The notes below the pieces were generated by a model. It was not told the origin of the DNA and made no database searches. It saw only the letters and a list, made by a program, of their open reading frames with translations. The position numbers were made by a program, and so were the translations under genes. A stretch of 64,000 bases of DNA from Myroides pelagicus (GTDB lineage: Bacteria > Bacteroidota > Bacteroidia > Flavobacteriales > Flavobacteriaceae): contig NZ_WMJY01000006.1 of assembly GCF_009711055.1 (NCBI RefSeq), positions 62,001 through 126,000 of the forward strand, written 5' to 3'. The first letter of the stretch is position 1. Each line of letters starts with the position of its first letter. Below are positions 43,793-53,567 of this stretch, piece after piece.

Positions 43793-43893
43793 TTTGAGAT
43801 GGGTGCAGTATCCTTGAGGTATTCTTCCCAAGGAATAGCTTCTGGGCAGGAATACCTGAGGTATACTGCACGTATGGCTCAAGCTTGGCAGTA
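43793..43893. repeat. palindromic intergenic element, copy 2
   Basis: The arms GTGCAGTATCCTTGAGGTAT (from 43803) and the complement of the segment ending at about 43871 pair with a few mismatches, and CTTGAG-like words flank both ends (43795 and 43878). The centre holds CCCA and TGGG facing each other around AGGAATAGCTT. Words GTGCAGTAT, CTTGAGGTAT, CGTGCAGT and AGGAATA recur in the element at 18221, so the two appear related. Confidence 0.65.
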
Positions 43894-44299
43894 GTAGGGG
43901 AGAAAATCGGGTTCAAATATGGTTAAATTTAGAGGTAATATGAATTAGGTGGTGACTTTATGTCTTTTCTGTTTTTTGTCAGGTAGAGCTTTATTTGTAA
44001 TTAAGTTTGTAAGAGAGGGTATTGATGTGCCGTTATGTCTTTGTGGGTGGTTTAGGAATAAGAATATGGGGTACTACTTTTTTAATTCAGAATATGAAGT
44101 TACTTGTTTTGCTAGAAAAAGGGATACGGAGGTTTTTAGGGTAGTGTAAGGTAAGTTGACTTTATGGAGGGTGCTTTTAGTTTTTTTATCCTTAGGGAGT
44201 TAGTGTTTAAGTAATCTTAAAGTATTCTTTAGATGTGCTGTATTAATTTTAAATCATTAAATTTGAGACAACTTAATTAGAAAAGAACAACTAAATAAT

Positions 44300-45772
44300 A
44301 TGAGTCAAGAAGTAAGAAATTTAGAGCCAAAACAACTTTGGAATAAGTTTGCTGATTTAAATGCAGTTCCTCGTCCTTCTAAAAAAGAAGAAAGAGTAAT
44401 TGAGTTTATGATGGATTTTGGAAAGAATTTAGGTTTACCTACCATAAAAGATGAAGTAGGAAACGTAATCATAAAAAAACCAGCTACTGCAGGTATGGAG
44501 AACAGAAAGACAATTGTGATGCAATCACACTTGGATATGGTTCACCAAAAGAATAACGATACAGTATTTGATTTTGATACACAAGGCATCGAGATGTATA
44601 TCGATGAAGATTGGGTACGTGCTAGAGGGACAACATTGGGAGCGGATAATGGTCTTGGTGTTGCGACTATCATGGCAATTCTTGAAAGTACTGACATTCC
44701 ACACCCAGCTATTGAAGCTTTGTTTACAATTGATGAAGAAACAGGTATGACTGGTGCTAAGGGGCTAAAAGGAGGTCTATTAGAAGGTGAGATATTGTTG
44801 AATTTGGATACAGAGGAAGATGATGAGATAGATATCGGATGTGCTGGTGGAGTAGATGTAACAGCATCTGCAGAATACGATGAAGAAGAAGCGCCAGAAG
44901 GATCAGTAGGTTACCGTATTACTGTAAAAGGATTAAAAGGTGGTCACTCAGGAATGGATATTCATAAAGGTTTAGGGAATGCTAACAAGATTATGAATAG
45001 ATTGTTGTTTGATGCATTTGATAATTTTGGATTGCAGATATCTAAGATTAAAGGAGGAAGCTTGAGAAATGCAATACCTCGTGAGAGTGTAGCAGAGGTT
45101 ATCATTGCTAACGCTTTTGATGAAGCATTTGTATTTGATATGACAGCTATAGTTGATGAAATCAAAGCTGAATTACATACAGTAGATCCTGATTTTGAAG
45201 TGGTATTCGAAAAATTAGAAGCTACAGATACACCTAAGAAAGTAATGCCTTCTATGGCGCAATACTTTTTTGTGCGTTCAATGTACACAGCACATAATGG
45301 TGTTTATCGCATGAGTCCTGATTTTGAAGGGCTAGTGGAAGCTTCAAATAATATTGCTAAAGTAGATGTAGCAGATGGTCAGTTGACAGTAAAATGTTTG
45401 ACAAGATCCTCTGTTGAGTCTTCAAAAATGGATGTAGCGAATGGATTGCGTTCAGCATTTGAATTAATGGGATGTGAAGTTGAGTTTTCTGGTTCGTACC
45501 CAGGGTGGAGTCCTAATCCAGATTCAGAAATCTTAGATATCATGGTTGATATTTATGAAAAGCAGAATAATAGTAAGCCTGATGTAGTGGCTTGTCATGC
45601 GGGGCTAGAGTGTGGAATTTTGGGTACACATTACCCTGATATGGATATGATTTCATTTGGACCAACGATTAGAGGTGCTCACTCTCCAGTAGAGCGTGCA
45701 AGTATAAAGTCAGTTCAGAAATATTGGAACTTCGTGTTGGAGATTTTAAAACAGATTCCTGAAAAAAAATAA
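44300..45772 (+). CDS. pepD: aminoacyl-histidine dipeptidase (PepD, M20C)
   Basis: The 490-residue cytosolic zinc dipeptidase of family M20 cleaves Xaa-His and similar dipeptides. Zinc-site motifs are visible: SHLDMVHQK near residue 79, TLGADNGLG near 115 (bridging Asp), DEETGMTGAKG near 147 (catalytic Glu pair) and ACHAGLECGIL near 435. The lid-domain motif KGGHSGMDIHKG is near 215. The length matches E. coli PepD (485). It is monocistronic. Confidence 0.95.
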   Translation: MSQEVRNLEPKQLWNKFADLNAVPRPSKKEERVIEFMMDFGKNLGLPTIKDEVGNVIIKKPATAGMENRKTIVMQSHLDMVHQKNNDTVFDFDTQGIEMYIDEDWVRARGTTLGADNGLGVATIMAILESTDIPHPAIEALFTIDEETGMTGAKGLKGGLLEGEILLNLDTEEDDEIDIGCAGGVDVTASAEYDEEEAPEGSVGYRITVKGLKGGHSGMDIHKGLGNANKIMNRLLFDAFDNFGLQISKIKGGSLRNAIPRESVAEVIIANAFDEAFVFDMTAIVDEIKAELHTVDPDFEVVFEKLEATDTPKKVMPSMAQYFFVRSMYTAHNGVYRMSPDFEGLVEASNNIAKVDVADGQLTVKCLTRSSVESSKMDVANGLRSAFELMGCEVEFSGSYPGWSPNPDSEILDIMVDIYEKQNNSKPDVVACHAGLECGILGTHYPDMDMISFGPTIRGAHSPVERASIKSVQKYWNFVLEILKQIPEKK

Positions 45773-45822
45773 AGACAGTAGGTAAAAATTATTTTTTCCT
45801 ATCATATTGTTTTATATAAGAC

Positions 45823-45864
45823 TTAGTCCCAGGTAGCTGTAAGCTATTTGGGGCTATTTTTTTT
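45823..45864 (+). terminator. terminator of pepD
   Basis: TAGTCCCAGGTAGCT pairs with AGCTATTTGGGGCTA (with G-U pairs) around four bases, then a run of eight T. Confidence 0.82.
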
Positions 45865-45983
45865 AGAGAGAAGAGGGTGATGATCGTTTATTTGCGGTTT
45901 AAGGAAATTTTAAATAGGATAAGTGAATTGTTCTGTGACATTTTTTATAAATTAGTCGAAACAAAAAATAAAAACTCAATAAT

Positions 45984-46571
45984 ATGAAAAAAGCACTTTT
46001 AGCTTTAGCGTTAGTAGGAACATTTGCAGTTTCTTGTGGTGAGAAAAAGCAAAAAACAGAGCAAGCAGAGAAGACAGAGCAAGCAGTAGTTGCGGAATAT
46101 ACACATTCATTAGAATGGACAGCATTCAAGACTCCAGAAAAAGTAGGGGTAAAAGGACAATTTAAAGATATTAAATTAATCGATGCGAATACCGCAGCAG
46201 CGACTGTAGTTGAAGGACTTAAGGATGCTAAATTTGTAGTGGTGACTTCGTCTGTATTTACAAATGACGAGGGAAGAGATGAAAAACTTAAAGGTCAGTT
46301 TTTTGCTAAAATGTTAGGGAATATTAATGGATATTTTGGCGAGTTTAAAGATGGTAAAGTGGCAGTTAATATTACGATGAACGGTATTAATAAGGAGAAA
46401 GAATTTACTTATACTGAACAAGATGGGGTGTTGAAACTGAATGGTTCTATCGATATTTTAGAAGATTTTACTGCCAATACAGCATTTGATAGTTTGCATG
46501 AAGCTTGTAAGGACTTGCACGCAGGAAAGACCTGGTCTGATGTTGATTTAGCAATTGAAATTAAAAAATAA
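45984..46571 (+). CDS. YceI-family lipoprotein
   Basis: The 195-residue protein has a lipoprotein signal with lipobox FAVSC (Cys18), a short Glu/Lys-rich linker, and a YceI lipocalin-like domain ([44 protein letters not shown]). YceI barrels bind polyisoprenoid or other apolar ligands in the periplasm. The ligand here is unknown. It is a single gene between two terminators. Confidence 0.9.
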   Translation: MKKALLALALVGTFAVSCGEKKQKTEQAEKTEQAVVAEYTHSLEWTAFKTPEKVGVKGQFKDIKLIDANTAAATVVEGLKDAKFVVVTSSVFTNDEGRDEKLKGQFFAKMLGNINGYFGEFKDGKVAVNITMNGINKEKEFTYTEQDGVLKLNGSIDILEDFTANTAFDSLHEACKDLHAGKTWSDVDLAIEIKK

Positions 46572-46595
46572 ACCTATTAAAAGAGGTAAAATGTG

Positions 46596-46628
46596 AGAGG
46601 GATAGTAATATATCCCTCTTTTTTTTTA
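46596..46628 (+). terminator. terminator of the YceI gene
   Basis: AGAGGGATA and TATCCCTCT are perfect nine-base arms around six bases, followed by nine T. Confidence 0.88.
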
Positions 46629-46634
46629 AATTTG
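46627..46634 (+). promoter_or_regulatory. -7 box TAAATTTG for prfA
   Basis: TAAATTTG matches TAnnTTTG, begins right at the end of the preceding T run, and lies 32 bases before the prfA ATG. Confidence 0.5.
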
Positions 46635-46666
46635 CATTCCAAATTAATTATCTGTATTTTAAAGAT

Positions 46667-47740
46667 ATGATAGATAGATTACAAATTATAAAGCAACGTT
46701 TTGATGAGGTTTCAGATTTGATTATTCAGCCTGATGTAATCGCTGATCAGAAACGTTATGTACAATTGAATAAAGAATATAAAGATTTAAAACAGCTAGT
46801 AGAGAAACGTGCTGAGTATTTGAATCTTACTGGTAATATTGAAGAGGCAAATGAGATAATTGCTGATGGTAGTGATGCTGAAATGGTGGACATGGCTAAA
46901 ATGCAATTAGATGAAGCAAAAGAAAGATTACCAGAATTAGAAGAAGAGATTAAGTTCTTGTTGATTCCAAAAGATCCAGAAGATGCTAAAAACGTTATGG
47001 TTGAAGTACGTGCTGGAACAGGAGGAGATGAGGCAAGTATCTTTGCTGGTGATTTATTCAGAATGTACACGAAGTATTGTGAGTCAAAAGGATGGAGAAC
47101 ATCTGTAGTAGATGTAAATGATGGAACTTCTGGAGGGTATAAGGAAGTTATTTTTGAAGTTACTGGAGAAGATGTATATGGTACATTGAAGTTCGAAGCA
47201 GGAGTGCACCGTGTGCAACGAGTTCCTCAAACAGAAACGCAAGGACGTGTGCATACATCTGCGGCTACTGTAATGGTGTTGCCAGAGGCAGAAGAATTTG
47301 ATGTGCAAATTGATATGAATGACGTTCGTATTGATCTTTTCTGTTCTTCAGGTCCAGGAGGGCAGTCTGTAAACACGACTAAGTCTGCTGTACGTATGAC
47401 GCATATTCCTACAGGTCTTGTGGCGCAATGTCAAGATGAAAAATCTCAACACAAAAATAAAGATAAAGCATTGTCTGTATTGAGATCTCGTTTATACGAA
47501 ATGGAGCTTGCTAAAAAGCAAGAGGAAGATGCTAAGAAACGTAATTCTCAAGTAAGTAGTGGGGATAGATCTGCAAAGATCCGTACATATAATTATCCTC
47601 AAGGCCGTGTAACAGATCACCGTATCGGTCTTACGCTATATGACCTTGATGGAGTAATGAATGGTAACTTGCAAAAGATTATTGATGAATTACAATTAGT
47701 AAGTAATACTGAGAAGCTGAAAGAAAGCGAAGTATTCTAA
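46667..47740 (+). CDS. prfA: peptide chain release factor 1
   Basis: The 357-residue class I release factor ends translation at UAA and UAG. The GGQ motif is at 231-233 ([17 protein letters not shown]), which catalyses ester hydrolysis and is methylated by PrmC; the stop-recognition loop holds [13 protein letters not shown] (about 187-199), the PxT-type motif of RF1. The length is normal. It is followed by a terminator and then pyrF. Confidence 0.96.
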   Translation: MIDRLQIIKQRFDEVSDLIIQPDVIADQKRYVQLNKEYKDLKQLVEKRAEYLNLTGNIEEANEIIADGSDAEMVDMAKMQLDEAKERLPELEEEIKFLLIPKDPEDAKNVMVEVRAGTGGDEASIFAGDLFRMYTKYCESKGWRTSVVDVNDGTSGGYKEVIFEVTGEDVYGTLKFEAGVHRVQRVPQTETQGRVHTSAATVMVLPEAEEFDVQIDMNDVRIDLFCSSGPGGQSVNTTKSAVRMTHIPTGLVAQCQDEKSQHKNKDKALSVLRSRLYEMELAKKQEEDAKKRNSQVSSGDRSAKIRTYNYPQGRVTDHRIGLTLYDLDGVMNGNLQKIIDELQLVSNTEKLKESEVF

Positions 47741-47759
47741 TTAAATTTAATGATATTTA

Positions 47760-47797
47760 TAAACCACACTTACAGCTGTAATGTGTGGTTTTTTTTA
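47760..47797 (+). terminator. terminator between prfA and pyrF; decides the pyrF start
   Basis: AAACCACACTTACAG pairs with CTGTAATGTGTGGTTT and is followed by T. It lies inside the upstream extension of the pyrF frame, so pyrF starts downstream at 47813. Confidence 0.82.
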
Positions 47798-47812
47798 AAA
47801 CTAATTTTTATA

Positions 47813-48634
47813 ATGACAACACAACAATTATTTGAGCAAATTAAAAAGAAGCAATCGTTTTTATGCATAGGACTTGATGTGGATATGAGTAAGATACCTG
47901 CTCACTTGCTAGGAGAACAGGATCCTATTTTTAGCTTTAATAAGGCAATTATCGATGCTACACATGATTTGGCTGTATCCTATAAACCGAATATTGCATT
48001 TTATGAAGCTTATGGTATAAAGGGGTGGGAGTCTTTGAAAAAAACAATTGATTATATCAATACAAACTATCCTGAATTATATACGATCGCTGATGCGAAA
48101 CGTGGAGATATTGGAAATACGGCAAGTATGTATGCAAAAGCTTTCTTTGAAGATATGAGTTTTGACAGTGTGACTGTTGCTCCATATATGGGGAAAGATT
48201 CAGTAGAACCTTTTTTAGCTTTTGAGGATAAACATACAATTTTATTAGCTTTGACTTCTAATCAAGGGGCTTTTGATTTTCAGACTCAGTTAGTTGGGAC
48301 TAAACCAATGTATCAAGTGGTGTTGGAAAAATCACAGACTTATGCGAATGCGGAAAACTTAATGTATGTAGTCGGTGCGACTAAAGCAGAGTATTTTAAA
48401 GAGATTAGAGCAATAGTGCCGAATAATTTCTTGTTGGTGCCTGGTGTAGGAGCTCAAGGAGGTAATTTGCAAGACGTGTGTAAGTATGGTTTAAACGATC
48501 AGGTTGGTCTATTGATCAATTCTTCGAGAGGTATAATTTACGCGTCTTCTGGTAGTGATTTTAAGGAGAAAGCAAGAGAGCAGGCGTTGCTCCTACAAAG
48601 AGAGATGAGTGAGATATTAAAAGGTAGGCTATGA
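47813..48634 (+). CDS. pyrF: orotidine 5'-phosphate decarboxylase, type 2
   Basis: The 273-residue enzyme decarboxylates OMP to UMP, the last step of pyrimidine synthesis. The catalytic motif [11 protein letters not shown] is at about residues 88-98, CIGLDVDM near 18 and the phosphate-binding [10 protein letters not shown] near 205-214, the type 2 (archaeal/mycobacterial-like) arrangement. A longer frame from 47750 includes a terminator hairpin and is rejected. Its stop overlaps the start of the next gene by four bases (ATGA), a sign of translational coupling. Confidence 0.95.
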   Translation: MTTQQLFEQIKKKQSFLCIGLDVDMSKIPAHLLGEQDPIFSFNKAIIDATHDLAVSYKPNIAFYEAYGIKGWESLKKTIDYINTNYPELYTIADAKRGDIGNTASMYAKAFFEDMSFDSVTVAPYMGKDSVEPFLAFEDKHTILLALTSNQGAFDFQTQLVGTKPMYQVVLEKSQTYANAENLMYVVGATKAEYFKEIRAIVPNNFLLVPGVGAQGGNLQDVCKYGLNDQVGLLINSSRGIIYASSGSDFKEKAREQALLLQREMSEILKGRL

Positions 48635-49431
48635 TAACATTAAAAGATCAAATAGGTCAAGAGCACAGTTTTGAAAAAACACCAAAGCGCATAGTGTCCT
48701 TAGTGCCTTCACAGACGGAGACTTTATTTGACATGGGGTTGGAAGAGGAGTTGGTAGGTATTACTAAGTTTTGTATTCATCCTTATCACTTAAAAGCAAC
48801 TAAAATAAAGGTAGGTGGTACTAAGAAAGTGCATGTTGAAAAAATTAAAGCACTTGAACCAGATATTATTATCGCTAATAAAGAAGAAAATACACTGGAA
48901 ATCGTAGAGAGTCTGAAAGGTATTTGTCCTGTCTGGGTAACTGATGTTGTAACGCTTGATGATAATATTCAAATGATAGAAGATTTTGGAGCGTTGTTTA
49001 ACAAGCGTACAGAAGCAAAAAAATGGATAGATAAGTTGAATTATGCTACGAAGGATTTTATCAATTACGTGAAAGATAAAGAGTCCTACAAAGTAGCTTA
49101 CTTTATTTGGAGAGAGCCTTATATGGTAGCTGGTAGAGATACGTTTATCAATGAATTGTTAAGGCTTAATAGGTTTGAAAATGTATATGAAGCGAGAGAA
49201 GAGCGTTATCCAGAGATAGAGCTGAGGAAAATAAGAATTCAGGGAGATCCTGAGGTAGTATTTTTATCTTCAGAGCCTTTTCCATTTTCAGAGGAACATG
49301 CCTTTGAGGTAGGTCGATTTACGCATCATGGTAAAACGGTCTTTGTTGATGGAGAGATGTTCTCGTGGTATGGAACACATTTGTTCAGAGCATTTGACTA
49401 CTTTAAACAAATACACGAGCGATTGTCATAA
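48631..49431 (+). CDS. BtuF-like metal/cobalamin-binding protein without signal peptide
   Basis: The 266-residue protein has the helical-backbone metal receptor fold of class III substrate-binding proteins such as BtuF ([18 protein letters not shown] near 20, [17 protein letters not shown] near 70). It starts directly at [15 protein letters not shown] with no signal peptide or lipobox, so it should stay in the cytosol unless the start is wrong; the overlap with pyrF (ATGA) argues that it is right. No permease or ATPase gene is nearby. Cobalamin, heme or iron chelates are possible ligands. It ends at a terminator. Confidence 0.83.
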   Translation: MITLKDQIGQEHSFEKTPKRIVSLVPSQTETLFDMGLEEELVGITKFCIHPYHLKATKIKVGGTKKVHVEKIKALEPDIIIANKEENTLEIVESLKGICPVWVTDVVTLDDNIQMIEDFGALFNKRTEAKKWIDKLNYATKDFINYVKDKESYKVAYFIWREPYMVAGRDTFINELLRLNRFENVYEAREERYPEIELRKIRIQGDPEVVFLSSEPFPFSEEHAFEVGRFTHHGKTVFVDGEMFSWYGTHLFRAFDYFKQIHERLS

Positions 49432-49435
49432 AAAT

Positions 49436-49470
49436 AAAAGCCGAGTAGAAATTCCTACTCGGCTTTTTAT
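49436..49470 (+). terminator. terminator of the pyrF operon
   Basis: AAAAGCCGAGTAG and CTACTCGGCTTTT form a perfect stem around six bases, followed by T. Confidence 0.9.
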
Positions 49471-49581
49471 TTAACTAACCCTAACTTTATGAAATAAATC
49501 ATATAGTGGTACAAATATCAAAAAAAAATTGGATAATGCAGGTTAATTGAATGTTATAATATTGTTATTAAGGTCTTTTGT

Positions 49582-50400
49582 TTAAAAAATTCCGATTTTA
49601 TCAAAAATACTTTCTTTTTTAGGAGTATTGTTGGCTTTATCTTCTTTTGAATTGTCCGAAGTGTTTTTATTTGTAGTTTTTGTTGAGTTATCCTGAATTG
49701 AGAATACTTCTTTTAGTAGTTTATTAGATCGAGATCCACCAATATTTTCTCTAATGTTGTCTTCTTCAACAGCAATCATTTTGAATACACCATTCATGGT
49801 TTCCTTAGTAACATAGTCTGTAAGGTCTGTGTTGACAGGAGAGACTAGAGGTAATTCGTTGTATGTTGAAAAAATCTTTTCCCATACTTGGTCAGCTCCC
49901 ACAGTAGCTAGTGAAGATTGTATGACAGGAGAGAACTTAGCATACAATGCTTTGTTGGTACTTTGTTTTAAATAATTTGTGGCTGCACCATTACCATCAA
50001 GTAAGATGTTTTTAGCATCTTTGAAAGTAATGTTTTTTACTGCATCTACGAAGATGGGAGTTGCTTCCTTCACTGCGTTTTCAGCAGCTCTGTTTAACAA
50101 AAGAAGACCTTGGTCAGCAATATTACCCATTCCTAAATTTCTCAAAGCACGGTCGACTTTTTGTATTTCTTCGGGTAATAAAATCTTTACCAATTCATTT
50201 TTGTAGAAACCATCTTGTTTAGTTAGGTTGCTGACTTGTTTTTCAATTCCCTTATCTAAAGCTTCTTTTAATCCACTGGCAACTTTGTCTTGGCTAATGC
50301 TACCGATTAGGTCGGTTACTTTTTGAGCATGGATCTGATTTGTGTTGGCTGTGCTTAGTACTAATGATAGTACAGCCATCATGATTAACTTTTTTTTCAT
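49582..50400 (-). CDS. DUF4197 exported protein
   Basis: The 272-residue protein starts MKKKLIMMA with a signal peptide ending near residue 26 and carries a DUF4197 domain: KVASGLKEALDKGIEKQVSNL near 38, EIQKVDRALRNLGMG and LDDYVTKETMNGVFKMIA-like stretches, and IRENIGGSRSNKLLKEVF. The family is exported and of unknown function. The frame extends 69 bases upstream into the spacer, but the signal peptide fixes the start at 50400. It lies 26 bases after the gene at 50427 and is co-transcribed. The C-terminal 30 residues are a Lys/Asn-rich tail. Confidence 0.85.
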   Translation of the reverse strand: MKKKLIMMAVLSLVLSTANTNQIHAQKVTDLIGSISQDKVASGLKEALDKGIEKQVSNLTKQDGFYKNELVKILLPEEIQKVDRALRNLGMGNIADQGLLLLNRAAENAVKEATPIFVDAVKNITFKDAKNILLDGNGAATNYLKQSTNKALYAKFSPVIQSSLATVGADQVWEKIFSTYNELPLVSPVNTDLTDYVTKETMNGVFKMIAVEEDNIRENIGGSRSNKLLKEVFSIQDNSTKTTNKNTSDNSKEDKANNTPKKESIFDKIGIF

Positions 50401-50426
50401 AGTGATTAGATTTAAATATTGTTGTT

Positions 50427-50957
50427 TTATAAGTATTGTTTTGCTTCTGACTTGATGGCAGATAAGCAAAATGCTGTGCTTTGCGTTAGTATAGAACTCT
50501 CTTCTATCAACTGCTTTTGAAGTTGGGTAGCATTGATAACTCCCGGTCTATTAGTTGTATTTTGAACTGCAGTAAGAATGCTGTTTTTATGTTTATTAAT
50601 AAGCTCCCATAGTTCTTCAGAAATATAAACTTGTTGGGATAGGTTGTACTCGTACTCTTGAGTGATATTTTGTATTAAGCCTAAGCTATAAAGTTGACTA
50701 TCTTCAGTGTTAAGAGGAATTCTAAGCAGAAGTTTTTGCAGGTCAATACGTTCAATAAAGAGAGTTAAACGTTCGAGGGCTTGTAAGCGAAGTGCAGTCG
50801 TGTCAATTTTTTGTTGGCCTTTTAGGTTATCAATAATAAACTTATCGCGTTGACTTTGTCGTTTTAGTATTGCGTTAAAGTAGATATAAGAAAGTGCAGA
50901 TACTACAAGAGCTGGTATAGTATAGGCTATAAGTTGTAGGATAAATTCTGTGTTCAT
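50427..50957 (-). CDS. flavobacterial membrane protein of unknown function
   Basis: The 176-residue protein has one hydrophobic segment at about residues 8-28 (AYTIPALVVSALSYIYF) and a helical cytoplasmic part (LRLQALERLTLFIERIDLQKLLLRIP). It resembles a conserved flavobacterial family that I think is listed as DUF7935, but I cannot confirm the name. It heads a two-gene unit with the DUF4197 gene. Confidence 0.72.
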   Translation of the reverse strand: MNTEFILQLIAYTIPALVVSALSYIYFNAILKRQSQRDKFIIDNLKGQQKIDTTALRLQALERLTLFIERIDLQKLLLRIPLNTEDSQLYSLGLIQNITQEYEYNLSQQVYISEELWELINKHKNSILTAVQNTTNRPGVINATQLQKQLIEESSILTQSTAFCLSAIKSEAKQYL

Positions 50958-50973
50958 AGTTTAGCTTTTACAG

Positions 50974-50981
50974 CAAAAATA
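50974..50981 (-). promoter_or_regulatory. -7 box TATTTTTG for the DUF4197 operon
   Basis: TATTTTTG on the minus strand matches TAnnTTTG, 16 bases before the ATG at 50957. Confidence 0.5.
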
Positions 50982-51176
50982 AGTATTAATCTGCTTTGTC
51001 TAAGTAATTGCTTTAAAAAGTTAAGGAGGAGTTTAGTAAAGGGGTTTTGGTTGTAGGGGTGAGGGGAGTTAATATGGATTGATAATAGTTGTAAAAGGAA
51101 GTACTAGAAAAGAAATACAAGGGATTTTGCTATGATTTATACCATCAAAAAACTTGTTATAAATGGATACTAATTG

Positions 51177-51184
51177 TATTTTTG
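51177..51184 (+). promoter_or_regulatory. -7 box TATTTTTG for the uvrD/pcrA gene
   Basis: TATTTTTG matches TAnnTTTG; TTG at 51154-51156 lies 20 bases upstream as a possible -33 element. The ATG at 51200 follows 15 bases later. Confidence 0.55.
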
Positions 51185-51199
51185 GCTTTTTAGGATTAT

Positions 51200-53548
51200 A
51201 TGGATATGCAGAATTATATTGATCAGTTAAATGATGCGCAAAGAGCTCCTGTATTACACAAAGAGGGGCCAATGATAGTGATTGCTGGAGCAGGCTCTGG
51301 AAAGACTAGAGTATTAACTTTGCGCATAGCCTATTTGATGCACGAAGGAGTTGATGCATTTAATATTTTAGCATTGACATTTACCAATAAGGCGGCTAGA
51401 GAAATGAAGGCCAGGATTGCTCAAATTGTCGGAAATACAGAAGCAAAGAACTTATGGATGGGGACTTTTCACTCTGTATTTGCTAGAATATTGAGAAGTG
51501 AAGCTGACAGATTAGGATATCCTAGTAATTTCTCCATCTATGACTCTCAAGATAGTCAACGATTGATAGGTCAGATTATTAAAGAGATGCAATTGGATAA
51601 GGATATTTATAAGCCTAAAGAAATTTTGAGTAGGATTTCTTCTTATAAGAATAGTTTAGTTACTGTAAAAGCTTACTTTAATAATCCAGAATTACAAGAA
51701 GCAGATGCGATGAGTAAACGTCCGCGTATTGGAGATATTTACCAGAATTACGTAGAGCGTTGTTTCAAAGCTGGAGCAATGGATTTTGACGATTTGTTAT
51801 TGAAAACTAATGAGTTATTAAATACATTTCCAGATGTACTAGCAAAATATCAAAATCGCTTTAGATACATATTAGTAGATGAGTATCAAGATACCAATCA
51901 CTCGCAGTACTTAATTGTAAGAGCGTTGTCAGATCGCTTTCAGAATATATGTGTAGTAGGTGACGATGCGCAGAGTATTTATGCCTTTAGGGGAGCGAAT
52001 ATTAATAATATATTGAACTTTCAAAAAGACTATGAGGGAGTGCAAACTTACCGTTTAGAACAGAATTATCGATCTTCTCGTAATATAGTAGAAGCCGCTA
52101 ATACTGTAATTGATAAGAATAAGGTAAAGCTCGAAAAGGTTGTTTGGACAGCTAATGAGTTTGGGCCGAAGATTAAGGTGCACCGTTCGCTGACAGATGG
52201 AGAAGAGGGACGTTTTGTAGCTTCTACAATTTTTGAAGAAAAAATGCGCAATCATTCCAGTAATAGTGAATTCGCTATTTTGTATAGAACTAATGCGCAG
52301 TCTCGTGCAATGGAAGATGCTCTTCGAAAGAAAGATATTCCTTATCGTATATATGGAGGCTTGTCTTTTTATCAACGTAAGGAAATCAAAGATGTTTTGT
52401 GTTATTTGCGATTGATTATTAATCCAAAAGACGAAGAGGCTTTGGTAAGAGTAATTAATTATCCAGCGCGTGGTATTGGAGCTACAACGATGGATAAGCT
52501 AACGATTGCTGCTAATCACTATAAAAGGTCAATTTTTGAAGTGATGGAGCATATTGATAAAATTGACTTGAAGATTACCGCAGGGACTAGAGGTAAATTG
52601 ACTGATTTTGTCAATATGGTTAAAGCATTTCAAGCGCTTGAGCAAACAATGGATGCTTATCAATTGACTGAGCATGTAGTGAAAAAGACTGGCTTGGTTC
52701 AAGAACTAAGGAAAGATACTACTCCTGAAGGAATCACGCGTATGGAAAATATCGAGGAGTTACTTAATGGTATTAAAGATTTTATTGAAGGTCAGAAGGA
52801 AATTGATGGGGCTAGAGGTGCTTTAAGTGAATTCTTAGAAGACGTTGCTTTAGCTACAGATTTAGATAAAGATAATGGAGATGATGATCGCGTAGCTTTA
52901 ATGACTATTCACTTAGCTAAAGGTTTGGAGTTTCCAACTGTGTTCTGCGTAGGAATGGAAGAAGATTTATTTCCAAGTGCGATGAGTAAGAGTACGCGTT
53001 CAGAACTAGAAGAAGAAAGAAGGTTGTTTTATGTAGCTTTAACTCGTGCAGAGCATCAGGCATATTTGACTTATGCGCAATCAAGATATCGTTGGGGTAA
53101 ATTAGTAGATAGTGATCCTTCTTGTTTTATCGATGAGATTGATGACCAATATTTGGAATACTTAACGCCTGTGGAGACTAACTATAGGTATAAGCCAATG
53201 ATTAATTCAGATGTATTTGGTGATGTAGATAAGAGTAAGCTACGTCTTAAAAAACCAACTAATGGTACGCCACCATCTTATGTAACTGAAAACGAAGAGA
53301 CAGCTAATAAGGAACGAAATATTCGCCGATTAAAACCAATAGACCGAAGTACTAAGGCGGTAACAGATAAAACAGGGGTAAATGGAGAGTTATCTATAGG
53401 ACAAATAGTAATGCATGAACGCTTCGGTAAAGGGGAGATATTAAATCTAGAAGGATTAGGAGCTGATCGCAAAGCAGAAATTAGGTTTGATGTTGGGGGA
53501 ATAAAAAAATTATTATTGAGATTTGCTAAGCTACGTGTATTGTCGTAA
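51200..53548 (+). CDS. UvrD/PcrA-type superfamily 1 DNA helicase
   Basis: The 782-residue 3'-5' helicase acts in mismatch and nucleotide excision repair and in clearing replication forks. Motif I is AGAGSGKTR (about 29-37), motif Ia LTFTNKAAREM, motif II LVDEYQDTN (about 226-234), motif III VGDDAQSIYAFRG, motif V TIHLAKGLEFP and motif VI RRLFYVALTRAE. The length and C-terminal Tudor-like tail (GQIVMHERFGKGEI) match PcrA/UvrD. The ORF has ATG at 51200 and a second ATG six bases on. sua5 follows after 19 bases. Confidence 0.95.
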   Translation: MDMQNYIDQLNDAQRAPVLHKEGPMIVIAGAGSGKTRVLTLRIAYLMHEGVDAFNILALTFTNKAAREMKARIAQIVGNTEAKNLWMGTFHSVFARILRSEADRLGYPSNFSIYDSQDSQRLIGQIIKEMQLDKDIYKPKEILSRISSYKNSLVTVKAYFNNPELQEADAMSKRPRIGDIYQNYVERCFKAGAMDFDDLLLKTNELLNTFPDVLAKYQNRFRYILVDEYQDTNHSQYLIVRALSDRFQNICVVGDDAQSIYAFRGANINNILNFQKDYEGVQTYRLEQNYRSSRNIVEAANTVIDKNKVKLEKVVWTANEFGPKIKVHRSLTDGEEGRFVASTIFEEKMRNHSSNSEFAILYRTNAQSRAMEDALRKKDIPYRIYGGLSFYQRKEIKDVLCYLRLIINPKDEEALVRVINYPARGIGATTMDKLTIAANHYKRSIFEVMEHIDKIDLKITAGTRGKLTDFVNMVKAFQALEQTMDAYQLTEHVVKKTGLVQELRKDTTPEGITRMENIEELLNGIKDFIEGQKEIDGARGALSEFLEDVALATDLDKDNGDDDRVALMTIHLAKGLEFPTVFCVGMEEDLFPSAMSKSTRSELEEERRLFYVALTRAEHQAYLTYAQSRYRWGKLVDSDPSCFIDEIDDQYLEYLTPVETNYRYKPMINSDVFGDVDKSKLRLKKPTNGTPPSYVTENEETANKERNIRRLKPIDRSTKAVTDKTGVNGELSIGQIVMHERFGKGEILNLEGLGADRKAEIRFDVGGIKKLLLRFAKLRVLS

Positions 53549-53567
53549 ATTGTAATTAAAAAAAGGA

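Larger units (their letters stand above)
43491..44299. other. 809-base spacer with a palindromic element
   Basis: This is the longest gene-free stretch. It has the S41 gene's terminator (43611-43660), a palindromic repeat (43793-43893), and an AT-rich region before pepD. Two 66-74 codon frames inside it (43692-43916 minus, 43949-44149 plus) look like chance frames; the first is made mostly of the palindrome. Confidence 0.6.

Noticed and set aside
43692..43916. A 74-codon minus-strand frame in the spacer after the S41 peptidase gene
   Set aside because: It is made largely of the palindromic element at 43793-43893, has no promoter and no signs of a protein domain; the frame is a by-product of the repeat.
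43949..44149. A 66-codon plus-strand frame before pepD
   Set aside because: Starts with a GTG-like codon, has unusual composition (many Phe, Cys, Val) and no promoter or family; taken as chance.
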